NCBI GenBank assembly: GCA_030066045.1
Contig: JASJCJ010000084.1
Location: 1-32,083 of the forward strand
Length of the DNA: 32,083 nucleotides
Reading direction: 5' to 3'
Source: Calothrix sp. MO_167.B12
GTDB lineage: Bacteria > Cyanobacteriota > Cyanobacteriia > Cyanobacteriales > Nostocaceae
In this document: positions 23,664-31,468 of the stretch, piece by piece
How the letters are laid out: each line of letters starts with the position of its first letter
Numbering within the stretch: the stretch's first letter is position 1
Position numbers and translations under genes: made by a program
The notes under the pieces: generated by a model
The model's input: only the letters and a program-made list of their open reading frames with translations
What the model was told of the DNA's origin: nothing
The model's database searches: none

Positions 23664-26600
23664 ATGACTGAGGAAGAATTGCTACAGGTAATTGAACAAG
23701 CAGCAAGGGAGGGGGTGACAGAATTAGACCTTTCTGGTAAGAAGTTGACGGCTTTACCCCCTGAGATTGGCAAGCTGACTCAACTCAAAAAGCTGATTCT
23801 CGGTAAATATGAGTATAACGAAAAGGGAAATATCCTTAGTGCTATCGGTAACAACCTGAGAGATTTACCAAGGGAAATTGGATTACTGAATCATCTTGAA
23901 GAACTTCATATAGTCAAAAATCAACTAAGTAGTCTGCCAGAGGAAATATTCCAACTCACCAATCTGCAAGCCCTCTACCTCGGCAACAATCAATTAAGCA
24001 GTCTGCCAGAAGAAATATTCCAACTCACCAATCTGCAAGCACTCTACCTCGGTGGTAATCAACTAAATAGTCTGCCAGAAGAAATATTCCAACTCACCAA
24101 CCTGCAAGTCCTCTACCTGGAAAGTAATCAACTAAGTAGTCTGCCAGAAGAAATATTCCAACTTACCAATCTAAAAACTCTATACCTCTGGGGCAATCAA
24201 TTCAGCAGTCTGGCAGTGGAAATAGGACAACTTACTAACCTGCAAACTCTCAACCTCGGTAGTAATCAACTTAGTAGTTTGCCAGAGGAAATATTCCAAC
24301 TCACCAATCTAAAAACTCTCTACCTCTGGGGCAATCAACTCAGCAGTCTGCCAGAGGAAATAGTCCAACTTACCAATCTCCACAGTCTCTACCTCAACAA
24401 CAATCAACTCAGCAATCTGCCCAGGAAATTTGGACAACTCACCAACCTGCAACACCTCCGCCTGGGTTCCAATCAACTCAGCAGTCTGCCAGAGGAAATA
24501 TTCCAACTCAGCAATCTGCGAGTCCTCGACCTCTACAAAAATCAATTGAGTAGTTTACCAGAAGAAATAGTCCAACTAACTAAACTTGAAAATTTGGAGT
24601 TGCGTGGAAACCCAGTCCCTATTCAACCAGAGATTCTGGGTTCAAAGGATATAGATGAACATCCGGGTGATGTGAAGGAAATCCTTGATTTCTATTTTCG
24701 GGCACAAGATCCTAATGAAACTGAACCCTTCTACGAAGCAAAATTATTGATTATTGGGGAAGGAGGAGCGGGGAAAACTTCTTTAGCTAAAAAAATTGAA
24801 GATGAAAGCTACGAACTCAACTCTGATGAGAAATCAACGGAAGGTATTGATGTCATCCAGTGGAAATTCCCCCTACCCAATGGTAAAGAGTTTCGCGTTA
24901 ATATTTGGGATTTTGGTGGACAGGAAATCTACCATCAAACCCATCAATTTTTCCTCACCAAACGTTCTCTCTATGCCTTAGTTGCTGATACCCGTAACGA
25001 AAACACTGACTTTTATTGGTGGCTGAAAGTTGCCGAACTTTTAAGCGATAATAGCCCAATTTTGATTGTAAAAAACGAAAAAAAAGACCGTCAATGCGAA
25101 GTAAACGAACGCCAGTTACGGGGAGAGTTTACTAATTTAAAAGAAGTTTTAGCAACTAATTTAGCAACAAATCGCGGTTTAGCAAAAATAAAAGAAGAGA
25201 TTCAAAACTACATCACCAGACTTCCCCACGTTGGTGATAAATCACCTTTACCAAAACTCTGGGTGAGAGTCCGTTTAGCCATCGAAAATTATTCCCGCAA
25301 TTACATCGACCTTTATGAATATTACCAACTTTGTGAAACGAATAATTTAACAAACCGCAAAGATATGCTACAGCTGAGTCGCTATTTACATGACCTCGGC
25401 GTTTGTCTGCACTTCCAAGATGATGCTACACTCAAACATTATGTAATTCTCAAACCAGAATGGGCTACAACTGCGGTTTACAAGGTTTTAGATAATAAAA
25501 CCGTCAAGCAAAATTTGGGGTGTTTTAGCCAAGAGGAACTTGCAGATATTTGGCAAGATAGGGAATATGCCGATATGCGAGATGAACTGCTGCAATTAAT
25601 GATGCGGTTTAAACTCTGTTACCAAATTCCTAACCGTCCCGGTAACTACATTGCACCACAATTACTCAATATCGAACAATCCAACTACACTTGGGATAAA
25701 TCCTATAATCTCGTCTTGCGTTATGAATACAAATTCATGCCCAAAGGTATTCTCATCCGCTTCATTGTAGAAACACACCCTTGGATTGAACAGCAAAAAC
25801 TTGTTTGGAGAAGTGGCGTTATTCTTAATAAAGACCAAACTCGCGCCGAAGTCATTGAAAACTACAATCAACGGGAAATTAAAGTTAGGGTAGCCGGAAA
25901 TCGTAAAAAAGAATTACTCGCAGTTGTCACCCACGAACTAGAAAAAATTCATAGTTCTTTTGAACGCTTGCAATATCAAACTTTGGTTCCCTGTAACTGT
26001 CAAGAATGTGCAGGAAATGAAAATCCTTATACTTATCCTTTAGAAAATTTGCGTAGACGTTTAGAAAAGGGTAGATATCAGATTGAATGCGATAAAAGCT
26101 TTGAAATGGTGGATGTGCGGAGATTGATTGATGATGTGAATTTACCACTTCAGCAGGAATATGGGGAATATAAAGCCCAAGACACAGCATTACAACGGGA
26201 ACTGGAGACGAAGAGAAACGAATCTTTTAACATAAATCAAACTACTACAAATCAAACCCCTATGAAATACCAAGATTTTCAAATATTAGTTGATCACAAT
26301 CACAATATTCGCGTTTCCTCAGAACAAGGTGAGGTTTCGGGTGAATTACATTTGTCAAAGAACCAAATTAACCTGACTTTAAAATTAATTGAGTCGCAAC
26401 AAACAAATAGTGAATTGCTCAAAGCACTAGGTGGTGAACTTTACCAAGCACTTTTCCCCAACCAAATTAACGCTCGCTTCCACGCTACAATGGCAGGCGC
26501 ACAAGCAGATAATTACAATGTCCGCTTGCGGTTAATATTTGAATCTCCCGAATTAGCCGCTCTCCCTTGGGAATTTCTCTATGACGAGGGAACCAACACC

Positions 26601-27314
26601 TTTTTAGCCAACAACACCCAAACCGTACTCTCTCGCTACATTGATGTGCCCCTGCAAAAACGCGACATCAAAGCCGTTAACCTACCCCTAAAAATTCTAT
26701 TAGTCATCTCTAGTCCTACTAACTTAGATCCATTAGACACAGGGAAGGAAGAACAACTCATCCGCGAAGCACTGAAAAAACACATAGAAGCTGGTCAAAT
26801 AGAGTTAGATGTATTACAAGAAGCGACTAGGCGCGAAATTCAGCAAAAGCTGCGAGAAAAGCCTTACAATGTATTTCACTTCATCGGTCATAGTATCTTT
26901 CAAAATAATAAAGGCTACATTGCCCTTGTAGATGGAAATGGCGAAGCGAAATTATTAGACGATGAAACTTTCGCCAACTTCTTTTTAGGTAACAATAACT
27001 TAGGATTAGTGATTCTCAATTCCTGCCAAGGTGGAACCGTATCTTCCAACCAAACATTTGCAGGTATAGCACCAAACCTAGTGCGTCAGGAAATACCCGC
27101 AGTAGTCGCCATGCAATATCCTATCGAAGACGACACCGCCAAACTTTTCGCCGATGAATTTTACCGCACCCTCGCATTAGGCTATCCCGTAGATGCAGCC
27201 ATCCAGACAACCCGCAACGCTATTTCCATGGAAGTGGGATTAGATAAATGTGATTTTGCCACACCAGTACTGTATATGCGAGCTAAGGATGGAATCATTT
27301 TGAATGGATTGTAA
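23664..27314 (+). CDS. LRR-ROC-COR-CHAT protein (Roco GTPase fused to caspase-like protease)
   Basis: This intact 1216-residue protein has four parts. Residues 1-317 are about twelve leucine-rich repeats, ten of them consecutive 23-residue LSSLPEEIFQLTNLQ-type units (88-317), a probable recognition surface. Residues about 357-530 are a ROC GTPase: P-loop GEGGAGKT (365-372), DFGGQ (416-420) and an unusual NEKKD (471-475) where NKxD is expected. Residues about 540-860 are a COR-like dimerisation region ending in a C777-C779-C782-C809 cluster that may bind zinc. Residues about 867-1215 form a CHAT domain, a caspase-like cysteine protease, with HFIGHS (H1076) and LNSCQGG (C1121) as predicted catalytic pair. 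No membrane segment is seen. Roco proteins are GTP switches and CHAT proteases act in bacterial conflict or cell death, so a sensor-switch-effector role is inferred. Trigger and substrate are unknown. Confidence 0.92.
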   Translation: MTEEELLQVIEQAAREGVTELDLSGKKLTALPPEIGKLTQLKKLILGKYEYNEKGNILSAIGNNLRDLPREIGLLNHLEELHIVKNQLSSLPEEIFQLTNLQALYLGNNQLSSLPEEIFQLTNLQALYLGGNQLNSLPEEIFQLTNLQVLYLESNQLSSLPEEIFQLTNLKTLYLWGNQFSSLAVEIGQLTNLQTLNLGSNQLSSLPEEIFQLTNLKTLYLWGNQLSSLPEEIVQLTNLHSLYLNNNQLSNLPRKFGQLTNLQHLRLGSNQLSSLPEEIFQLSNLRVLDLYKNQLSSLPEEIVQLTKLENLELRGNPVPIQPEILGSKDIDEHPGDVKEILDFYFRAQDPNETEPFYEAKLLIIGEGGAGKTSLAKKIEDESYELNSDEKSTEGIDVIQWKFPLPNGKEFRVNIWDFGGQEIYHQTHQFFLTKRSLYALVADTRNENTDFYWWLKVAELLSDNSPILIVKNEKKDRQCEVNERQLRGEFTNLKEVLATNLATNRGLAKIKEEIQNYITRLPHVGDKSPLPKLWVRVRLAIENYSRNYIDLYEYYQLCETNNLTNRKDMLQLSRYLHDLGVCLHFQDDATLKHYVILKPEWATTAVYKVLDNKTVKQNLGCFSQEELADIWQDREYADMRDELLQLMMRFKLCYQIPNRPGNYIAPQLLNIEQSNYTWDKSYNLVLRYEYKFMPKGILIRFIVETHPWIEQQKLVWRSGVILNKDQTRAEVIENYNQREIKVRVAGNRKKELLAVVTHELEKIHSSFERLQYQTLVPCNCQECAGNENPYTYPLENLRRRLEKGRYQIECDKSFEMVDVRRLIDDVNLPLQQEYGEYKAQDTALQRELETKRNESFNINQTTTNQTPMKYQDFQILVDHNHNIRVSSEQGEVSGELHLSKNQINLTLKLIESQQTNSELLKALGGELYQALFPNQINARFHATMAGAQADNYNVRLRLIFESPELAALPWEFLYDEGTNTFLANNTQTVLSRYIDVPLQKRDIKAVNLPLKILLVISSPTNLDPLDTGKEEQLIREALKKHIEAGQIELDVLQEATRREIQQKLREKPYNVFHFIGHSIFQNNKGYIALVDGNGEAKLLDDETFANFFLGNNNLGLVILNSCQGGTVSSNQTFAGIAPNLVRQEIPAVVAMQYPIEDDTAKLFADEFYRTLALGYPVDAAIQTTRNAISMEVGLDKCDFATPVLYMRAKDGIILNGL
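23925..24614 (+). repeat. ten 69-bp LRR-coding tandem repeats
   Basis: Ten consecutive 69-base units encode 23-residue LRRs with almost the same protein sequence, and long stretches are identical at the DNA level, as in the repeated segment for LPEEIFQLTNL. This indicates growth by unequal recombination within the gene. Confidence 0.9.
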
Positions 27315-27654
27315 TATCAAGTCCGGATGGTTAAAAGAATTTAGGGCATTGCTCATTAAAGGGATGATTTTTATCTCACGCAAAGACGAGCCAGTGCGTT
27401 GGTGAGGCAGTACGGTCTTGGGGTCTCCCCAAGTGGAGTAACTGCCGAAAGGCTCCGCCGACTTGAAGCAACTGGCGTGCAAAGGCGCAAAGGAGCGATG
27501 TTTATTTTGGATGAAAAATCTAAATTCATCCCGCATTTATGCAACGCCGAATTTAGAATTACGTGGGAGCAACGGGGATTTGACCCCGACGCAAAACACA
27601 CTGCTTGTAGAAACAGGGGAATTTACAGCGATTTTCAGGTAAATAGACCACACC

Positions 27655-27683
27655 GTAGGGGTTTAGCATTGCTAAACCCCTAC
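27655..27683. repeat. 13-bp perfect hairpin with ATT loop
   Basis: Arms GTAGGGGTTTAGC (27655-27667) and exact complement (27671-27683) close an ATT loop. The stem differs from the hairpin at 23343 but the geometry, outer GTAG/CTAC and inner GC/GC are the same. Confidence 0.85.
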
Positions 27684-27796
27684 ATGAAGATGTGGTTCAA
27701 ATAGATGAAAACTGCTGTAATCCCCAAAGTTGGTTAAAAAATTGGGATGCTCCGGCAAAAATTGGATAATTTATTTTCAGCCCTGGAAGTGATGAA

Positions 27797-27849
27797 CTAC
27801 CCCTGGCTAATTTCGTTTGAGCCAGGAGTTTATACATCCTCTAGGGTAG
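27797..27849. other. nested inverted repeats, possible structured RNA
   Basis: CTGGCT / AGCCAG (27803-27808 with 27820-27825) is nested within CTACCC / GGGTAG (27797-27802 with 27844-27849). The arrangement could fold as a small stem with an internal bulge. No known RNA family is recognised and the coding strand is unknown. Confidence 0.2.
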
Positions 27850-28537
27850 CCTGAGAGACCTATACCACCGTGTTATTACTGTTATAGCACTACGCACTGG
27901 GGAAGAGGGAACAGCAGCCTGTTAAGGGGTTTCAGGATTTATAAATGTCCTAATACCAAATCAAAAAATGTTTGCAACATATCTAATTCTAATCCCACCG
28001 TAACCCCGCCCCTACCAATCAATCATGTGAGTTATAGATAAGGCTGCTGTTGAGTGTGTAGAACCATTGTTACCACCAAAGTGACCTAGACGCTATTTCC
28101 AAATCCAGTTTTGATGAGGATGAGGATTTACGCGCAATTGGCATATTGATAATGTCTGTAGTAAGTGTTTTAACGCTACGAGAAGCCGCTGTTACGTCTA
28201 TGTACGTGTAGCCACACCCTTCTAGGATACTGTTGGCGAATAGTAGGTATGAACCCTGATTATGCTAAAAGCTGGGGATTGCTGTCATAATTTGGGCTGG
28301 GTTTTTTCTGCCCCCACTCCCCCACTCTCCCACTCCCCCACTCCTAAGAGGGTGATACCCCTGATTCGCCAACAACACCCTTCTAGGGTGTCGGCGACTT
28401 TGAAAACACGCCCTACGGGCTGTACTAAGAACCAAAAATTAACTCTCTTCGTGTGATACTTACTCTCATATCAATTCTGCAAAATCAGGCGTAAAAATCC
28501 AAGCTACATCCGAACTTTCACAAATTATCAACAGAAA

Positions 28538-29536
28538 ATGGTACAAATATCAAAATCTGCAAGTCTTTTTTCATTCTTCTTTCCTAATGGATTTATGGAT
28601 ACCATCACTGGTGGAGATGGCAATGATACCCTGGTGGGGACTAATGTTGACGAGCTGATTGAAGGTAAAGGTGGAAACGATATACTCAAGGGTGAAGGGG
28701 GTAACGATGCCCTCATAGGTGATACTGGGCAAGATACCCTTGAGGGAGGGTCTGGTAATGACACGCTCTATGGTGAATCTGCTTTTGGAGGTGGTTTAGC
28801 CGTCACCGGGGATTCTTTCGTGTATGCTTCAGGCAGCACTTATGGAAGACAAAGCGATAATTATTTAGATGGTGGCAAGGGAAATGATAAACTCGACGGT
28901 GGGAATGGGAATGATACTCTCATCGGTGGGGATGGCGATGATACGATGTTTGGAGGTTCAGTGGCTTCCTTAGTCGAGACACATGTCTATGACCCATATG
29001 GTGAAATTAATTGGTCTACTTCTGGTAATGATGTCCTTGACGGTGGGAATGGAAATGATGTCCTTGTAGGCGCAGCAGACAACGATACCTTGATAGGTGG
29101 ACAGGGAAATGATATCCTCAACGGTGGTTTTGGCAATGATTCTCTTCTAGGTGGGGATGGAAATGATTCTCTTCGAGGTGGAACTGACAATGACACTCTC
29201 AGAGGGGGTAATGGAGCAGATGTCTTTAGTTTCTCAATTCTTTTCCCACGTGATAGTGCCCCTCCTTTTAGGACCTTTGTCTTTGATCCAAACTATGATC
29301 CAAACTATGTTGCTCCAAGTTTGCCACCAAAGCCTCAACGAGGTATTGACACTATCGAGGACTTTAATTCTGCGGAGGGTGACAAGATTGTAATAGATAG
29401 TTCTGGGGAAATTTCAATCAGCCAGTTTTCCTACAATCAAGATACAGGTGCTCTCTTGTTTGAAAACACACAGTTTGCTCAGCTACAGGCTGGCCTTGAT
29501 TTCAGTGTAGAGCAAGACATTACCTTCGGAATATAG
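28538..29536 (+). CDS. RTX calcium-binding (hemolysin-type repeat) protein
   Basis: This 332-residue protein consists mostly of GGxGxDxLx nonapeptide repeats in three blocks (about residues 25-85, 108-146 and 165-230), which bind calcium and fold into a parallel beta roll outside the cell. The C-terminal part, GIDTIEDFNSAEGDKIVID followed by an FSYNQDTGALLFENTQFAQL segment, is the usual non-repeat end that carries the type I secretion signal. There is no N-terminal signal peptide, as expected for type I export, and no enzymatic domain, so it may be a surface or matrix protein. No ABC exporter or membrane-fusion gene is nearby. A 12-base direct duplication gives DPNYDPNY near residue 250. ATG 28538 lacks a clear ribosome binding site. 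Confidence 0.88.
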   Translation: MVQISKSASLFSFFFPNGFMDTITGGDGNDTLVGTNVDELIEGKGGNDILKGEGGNDALIGDTGQDTLEGGSGNDTLYGESAFGGGLAVTGDSFVYASGSTYGRQSDNYLDGGKGNDKLDGGNGNDTLIGGDGDDTMFGGSVASLVETHVYDPYGEINWSTSGNDVLDGGNGNDVLVGAADNDTLIGGQGNDILNGGFGNDSLLGGDGNDSLRGGTDNDTLRGGNGADVFSFSILFPRDSAPPFRTFVFDPNYDPNYVAPSLPPKPQRGIDTIEDFNSAEGDKIVIDSSGEISISQFSYNQDTGALLFENTQFAQLQAGLDFSVEQDITFGI

Positions 29537-29630
29537 TCTTCTGGGCTACTGACTGCTCTTGACTTAAATGCACCTGTAGACATTACCTTCTAGTAGTCTG
29601 TCCCATAAATTTTGATAGTTTACCGTAGTG

Positions 29631-29726
29631 CGGGCATCTTGCCCGCTTTCTTCTGACAGTAGGGAGGATCTTGCCCGTTTCCTTCTGACAGTAGGGAGGA
29701 TCTTGCCTGCTTACTTCTGACAGCAG
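29631..29726. repeat. 32-bp tandem repeat x3
   Basis: Units start at 29631, 29663 and 29695 and share ATCTTGCC and CTTCTGACAG. The first keeps a hairpin CGGGC-ATCTT-GCCCG; in the others the left arm has become GGAGG, so the pairing is lost. Confidence 0.8.
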
Positions 29727-29757
29727 GGAGCGAGACGCTCCCACTACATTTTTTTTA
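29726..29757 (+). terminator. possible terminator downstream of the RTX gene
   Basis: GGGAGCG-AGA-CGCTCCC (29726-29742) forms a 7-bp GC-rich stem, followed after six bases by eight Ts. The gap before the T-tract is longer than ideal and the site is 190 bases beyond the RTX stop codon, so this is tentative. The hairpin may also be an interspersed repeat. Confidence 0.4.
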
Positions 29758-29902
29758 CCCTTCAGAACTAATGCGATAGACCAGTAGGAGACTTTCAGAA
29801 TTGAAATTATCAGGCGATCGCAGATTCATTGTAGGGGCACTGCGGCTTGCGCCCTGGTCATTTGCAAAAAATATTTACACGTATCACGGCTATATTACCT
29901 TA

Positions 29903-31468
29903 TTACAATACAATTGTTTCTAACTGGCGATCGCACCATTTTCCTTGCAAGCATTCCACCACAAAAGGCCTGACAATGAATTGGGGCGGATTGCCATCTT
30001 TGACATCAATCCGTACAAAGGAATAAGGTAGTTGTTTATATTCACCGTGTCCATTACGACCAACAAATAAGATTGACTCAGCAACTTTACTGATACTTTC
30101 TCCGGGAAATTGCTCTAATAATTCCTTACCTTCTTTCTTTTGGCGACGAGGGCGACGACCGCTACCACCGCTAATGATACAGTTGAGATGGGAATCACCA
30201 TGTCCTGTGTCGGTTGTGCGTAGATATTCCATACAATGGGCATGACCGTTGAAAATTAAATCTACGATGGGGCGATTCTGTGCTATATTACCCAAATTTG
30301 CGGCTACCCCATCCAATACCCAACGTAGGCGATGGCGCACGGCTAAAGTCTGGGATTGATACCATTTACTGGCTTCTGTAACGTAGGGGGGATGGTGGAA
30401 ATAAATGATTCTTCCCCGCACTTCTTCTGTGTGCCAAGATTCAATTAGTCTTTGTTTCAGCCATTCTAATTGCTCCAAGTCCACATCTGGTTGTTTGTGC
30501 CACCAGTTTAGTTGTTTCTCAATGTCTATTTTCACCTCATCAATTTGATATAACTTGGCTCGCAGGGCATCGAGTTGTTCCGCGTCTTCTGGATTATCAG
30601 CATTGAGCTGGTTGCAAGCATCGAGGATTTGTAACTCTTCCCGTTCAATTTCATGGCGACGCTGTTGTAATTCTCGCCGTTGAGCTTCCCCTTCTTTAGT
30701 ATCTGGGAGGGGGGATGGTTCGTTAAAAGTGTTGGAATCTAGGGCAAAAAAGTCAATACCGCCGTAACGAAACGTATAATAACGATTGGGTAAGCGGGTG
30801 AATTTTCCCGGTTCGTAACGCAAACACCGTCCTGCATCAGTTTTGGCGGTGTAGTATTCATCGAGGTGAAATTCTAACTGTTCTGGGGAACGAAACTTTT
30901 GTAAATAATCGAGAAAAGCCTTAGCATAGGCATCTCCTTGATAAGAACCATGCCAACCAATTTCAAAATCCTTGTAGCGTAGTAGGGTGCGTATGGGCAG
31001 GGTAGTTCCGGCGAACAATCGGTACATCAACGGAACATCATAGTAATCATGGTTGCCTGGTACGGGGAGAATTGGTTTGTTGAATACCATATTGTCATAG
31101 GCAATGCGTTGGGGATTTTCTCCACCCCGGAGAAATTCTCGGTAAGGCTGGATAAAGTTTTGCGGGTAATATTCCTGGGAACCCACCACATAAATCACAT
31201 CCCCGGTATGGAGGACAAAACTGCACTCCTGTTGGTGTTTGAGCATGGCTTCAGCTACCTGGCGTTGGGGATGGTAGTGCTTATGGGGTTGAGTACCCGT
31301 ATCCCCAATTACCATAAAAGAAAACTCAGGTTCTCCATCCTTACCATCATCCAAAACCATACTAGTTTGGTCAATGCCCCTTGCCATAATACTAGGATGC
31401 TGCCATCTTACCCTTTCATTCATTTTGTGGATTTTCACCGCAATTTCTGGGTCAAATATGAGTTTCAT
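29903..31468 (-). CDS. calcineurin-like metallophosphoesterase
   Basis: This 521-residue protein has the dimetal phosphoesterase motifs: VIGDTG (D56), LHTGDVIY (D90), PGNHDYYD (N139, H140), FHHPPY and FNGHAHCMEY. These bind two metal ions and hydrolyse phosphate mono- or diesters. It is longer than the minimal fold because of an insert rich in Glu, Gln and Arg (about residues 260-325) that looks like a coiled coil. No signal peptide is seen, so a cytoplasmic location is likely. The ATG at 31468 has GGAG upstream. It converges on the RTX gene, and upstream are tandem repeats only. The substrate is unknown. Confidence 0.88.
   Translation of the reverse strand: MKLIFDPEIAVKIHKMNERVRWQHPSIMARGIDQTSMVLDDGKDGEPEFSFMVIGDTGTQPHKHYHPQRQVAEAMLKHQQECSFVLHTGDVIYVVGSQEYYPQNFIQPYREFLRGGENPQRIAYDNMVFNKPILPVPGNHDYYDVPLMYRLFAGTTLPIRTLLRYKDFEIGWHGSYQGDAYAKAFLDYLQKFRSPEQLEFHLDEYYTAKTDAGRCLRYEPGKFTRLPNRYYTFRYGGIDFFALDSNTFNEPSPLPDTKEGEAQRRELQQRRHEIEREELQILDACNQLNADNPEDAEQLDALRAKLYQIDEVKIDIEKQLNWWHKQPDVDLEQLEWLKQRLIESWHTEEVRGRIIYFHHPPYVTEASKWYQSQTLAVRHRLRWVLDGVAANLGNIAQNRPIVDLIFNGHAHCMEYLRTTDTGHGDSHLNCIISGGSGRRPRRQKKEGKELLEQFPGESISKVAESILFVGRNGHGEYKQLPYSFVRIDVKDGNPPQFIVRPFVVECLQGKWCDRQLETIVL

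Larger units (their letters stand above)
27315..28537. other. 1.2-kb gene-free region with interspersed repeats
   Basis: No credible gene is found. From 27377 to about 27505 lies a cyanobacterial-type palindromic repeat, including CTTGGGG-TCT-CCCCAAG (27417-27433); the open frame across it is not a gene. A 13-bp hairpin is at 27655-27683, nested inverted repeats at 27797-27849, a short acidic open segment near 28095-28210 without start or recognisable motif, and CCCCCACTC-like octamers at about 28310-28346. It may contain decayed genes that I cannot identify. Confidence 0.55.
29537..29902. other. convergent spacer with 32-bp repeats and hairpin
   Basis: Between the RTX gene and the convergent phosphoesterase gene lie a 32-bp tandem repeat (29631-29726), a hairpin with a T-run (29726-29757) and a HIP1 octamer near 29813. 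A further GTAGGGGCA-type repeat is at about 29832-29856. No gene is seen. Confidence 0.6.

Noticed and set aside
27565-27592. T-arm-like GGGG-TCAAAT-CCCC on the minus strand as part of a tRNA
   Set aside because: No matching acceptor, D-arm or anticodon arm could be placed around it, and the T-loop lacks one base.
27399-27704. 101-codon open frame as a gene
   Set aside because: It covers a palindromic interspersed repeat and a hairpin, with no recognisable domain or ribosome binding site.
28987-29196. Minus-strand frames rich in Pro and Ser opposite the RTX gene
   Set aside because: They are the antisense reading of GGxGxD repeats.
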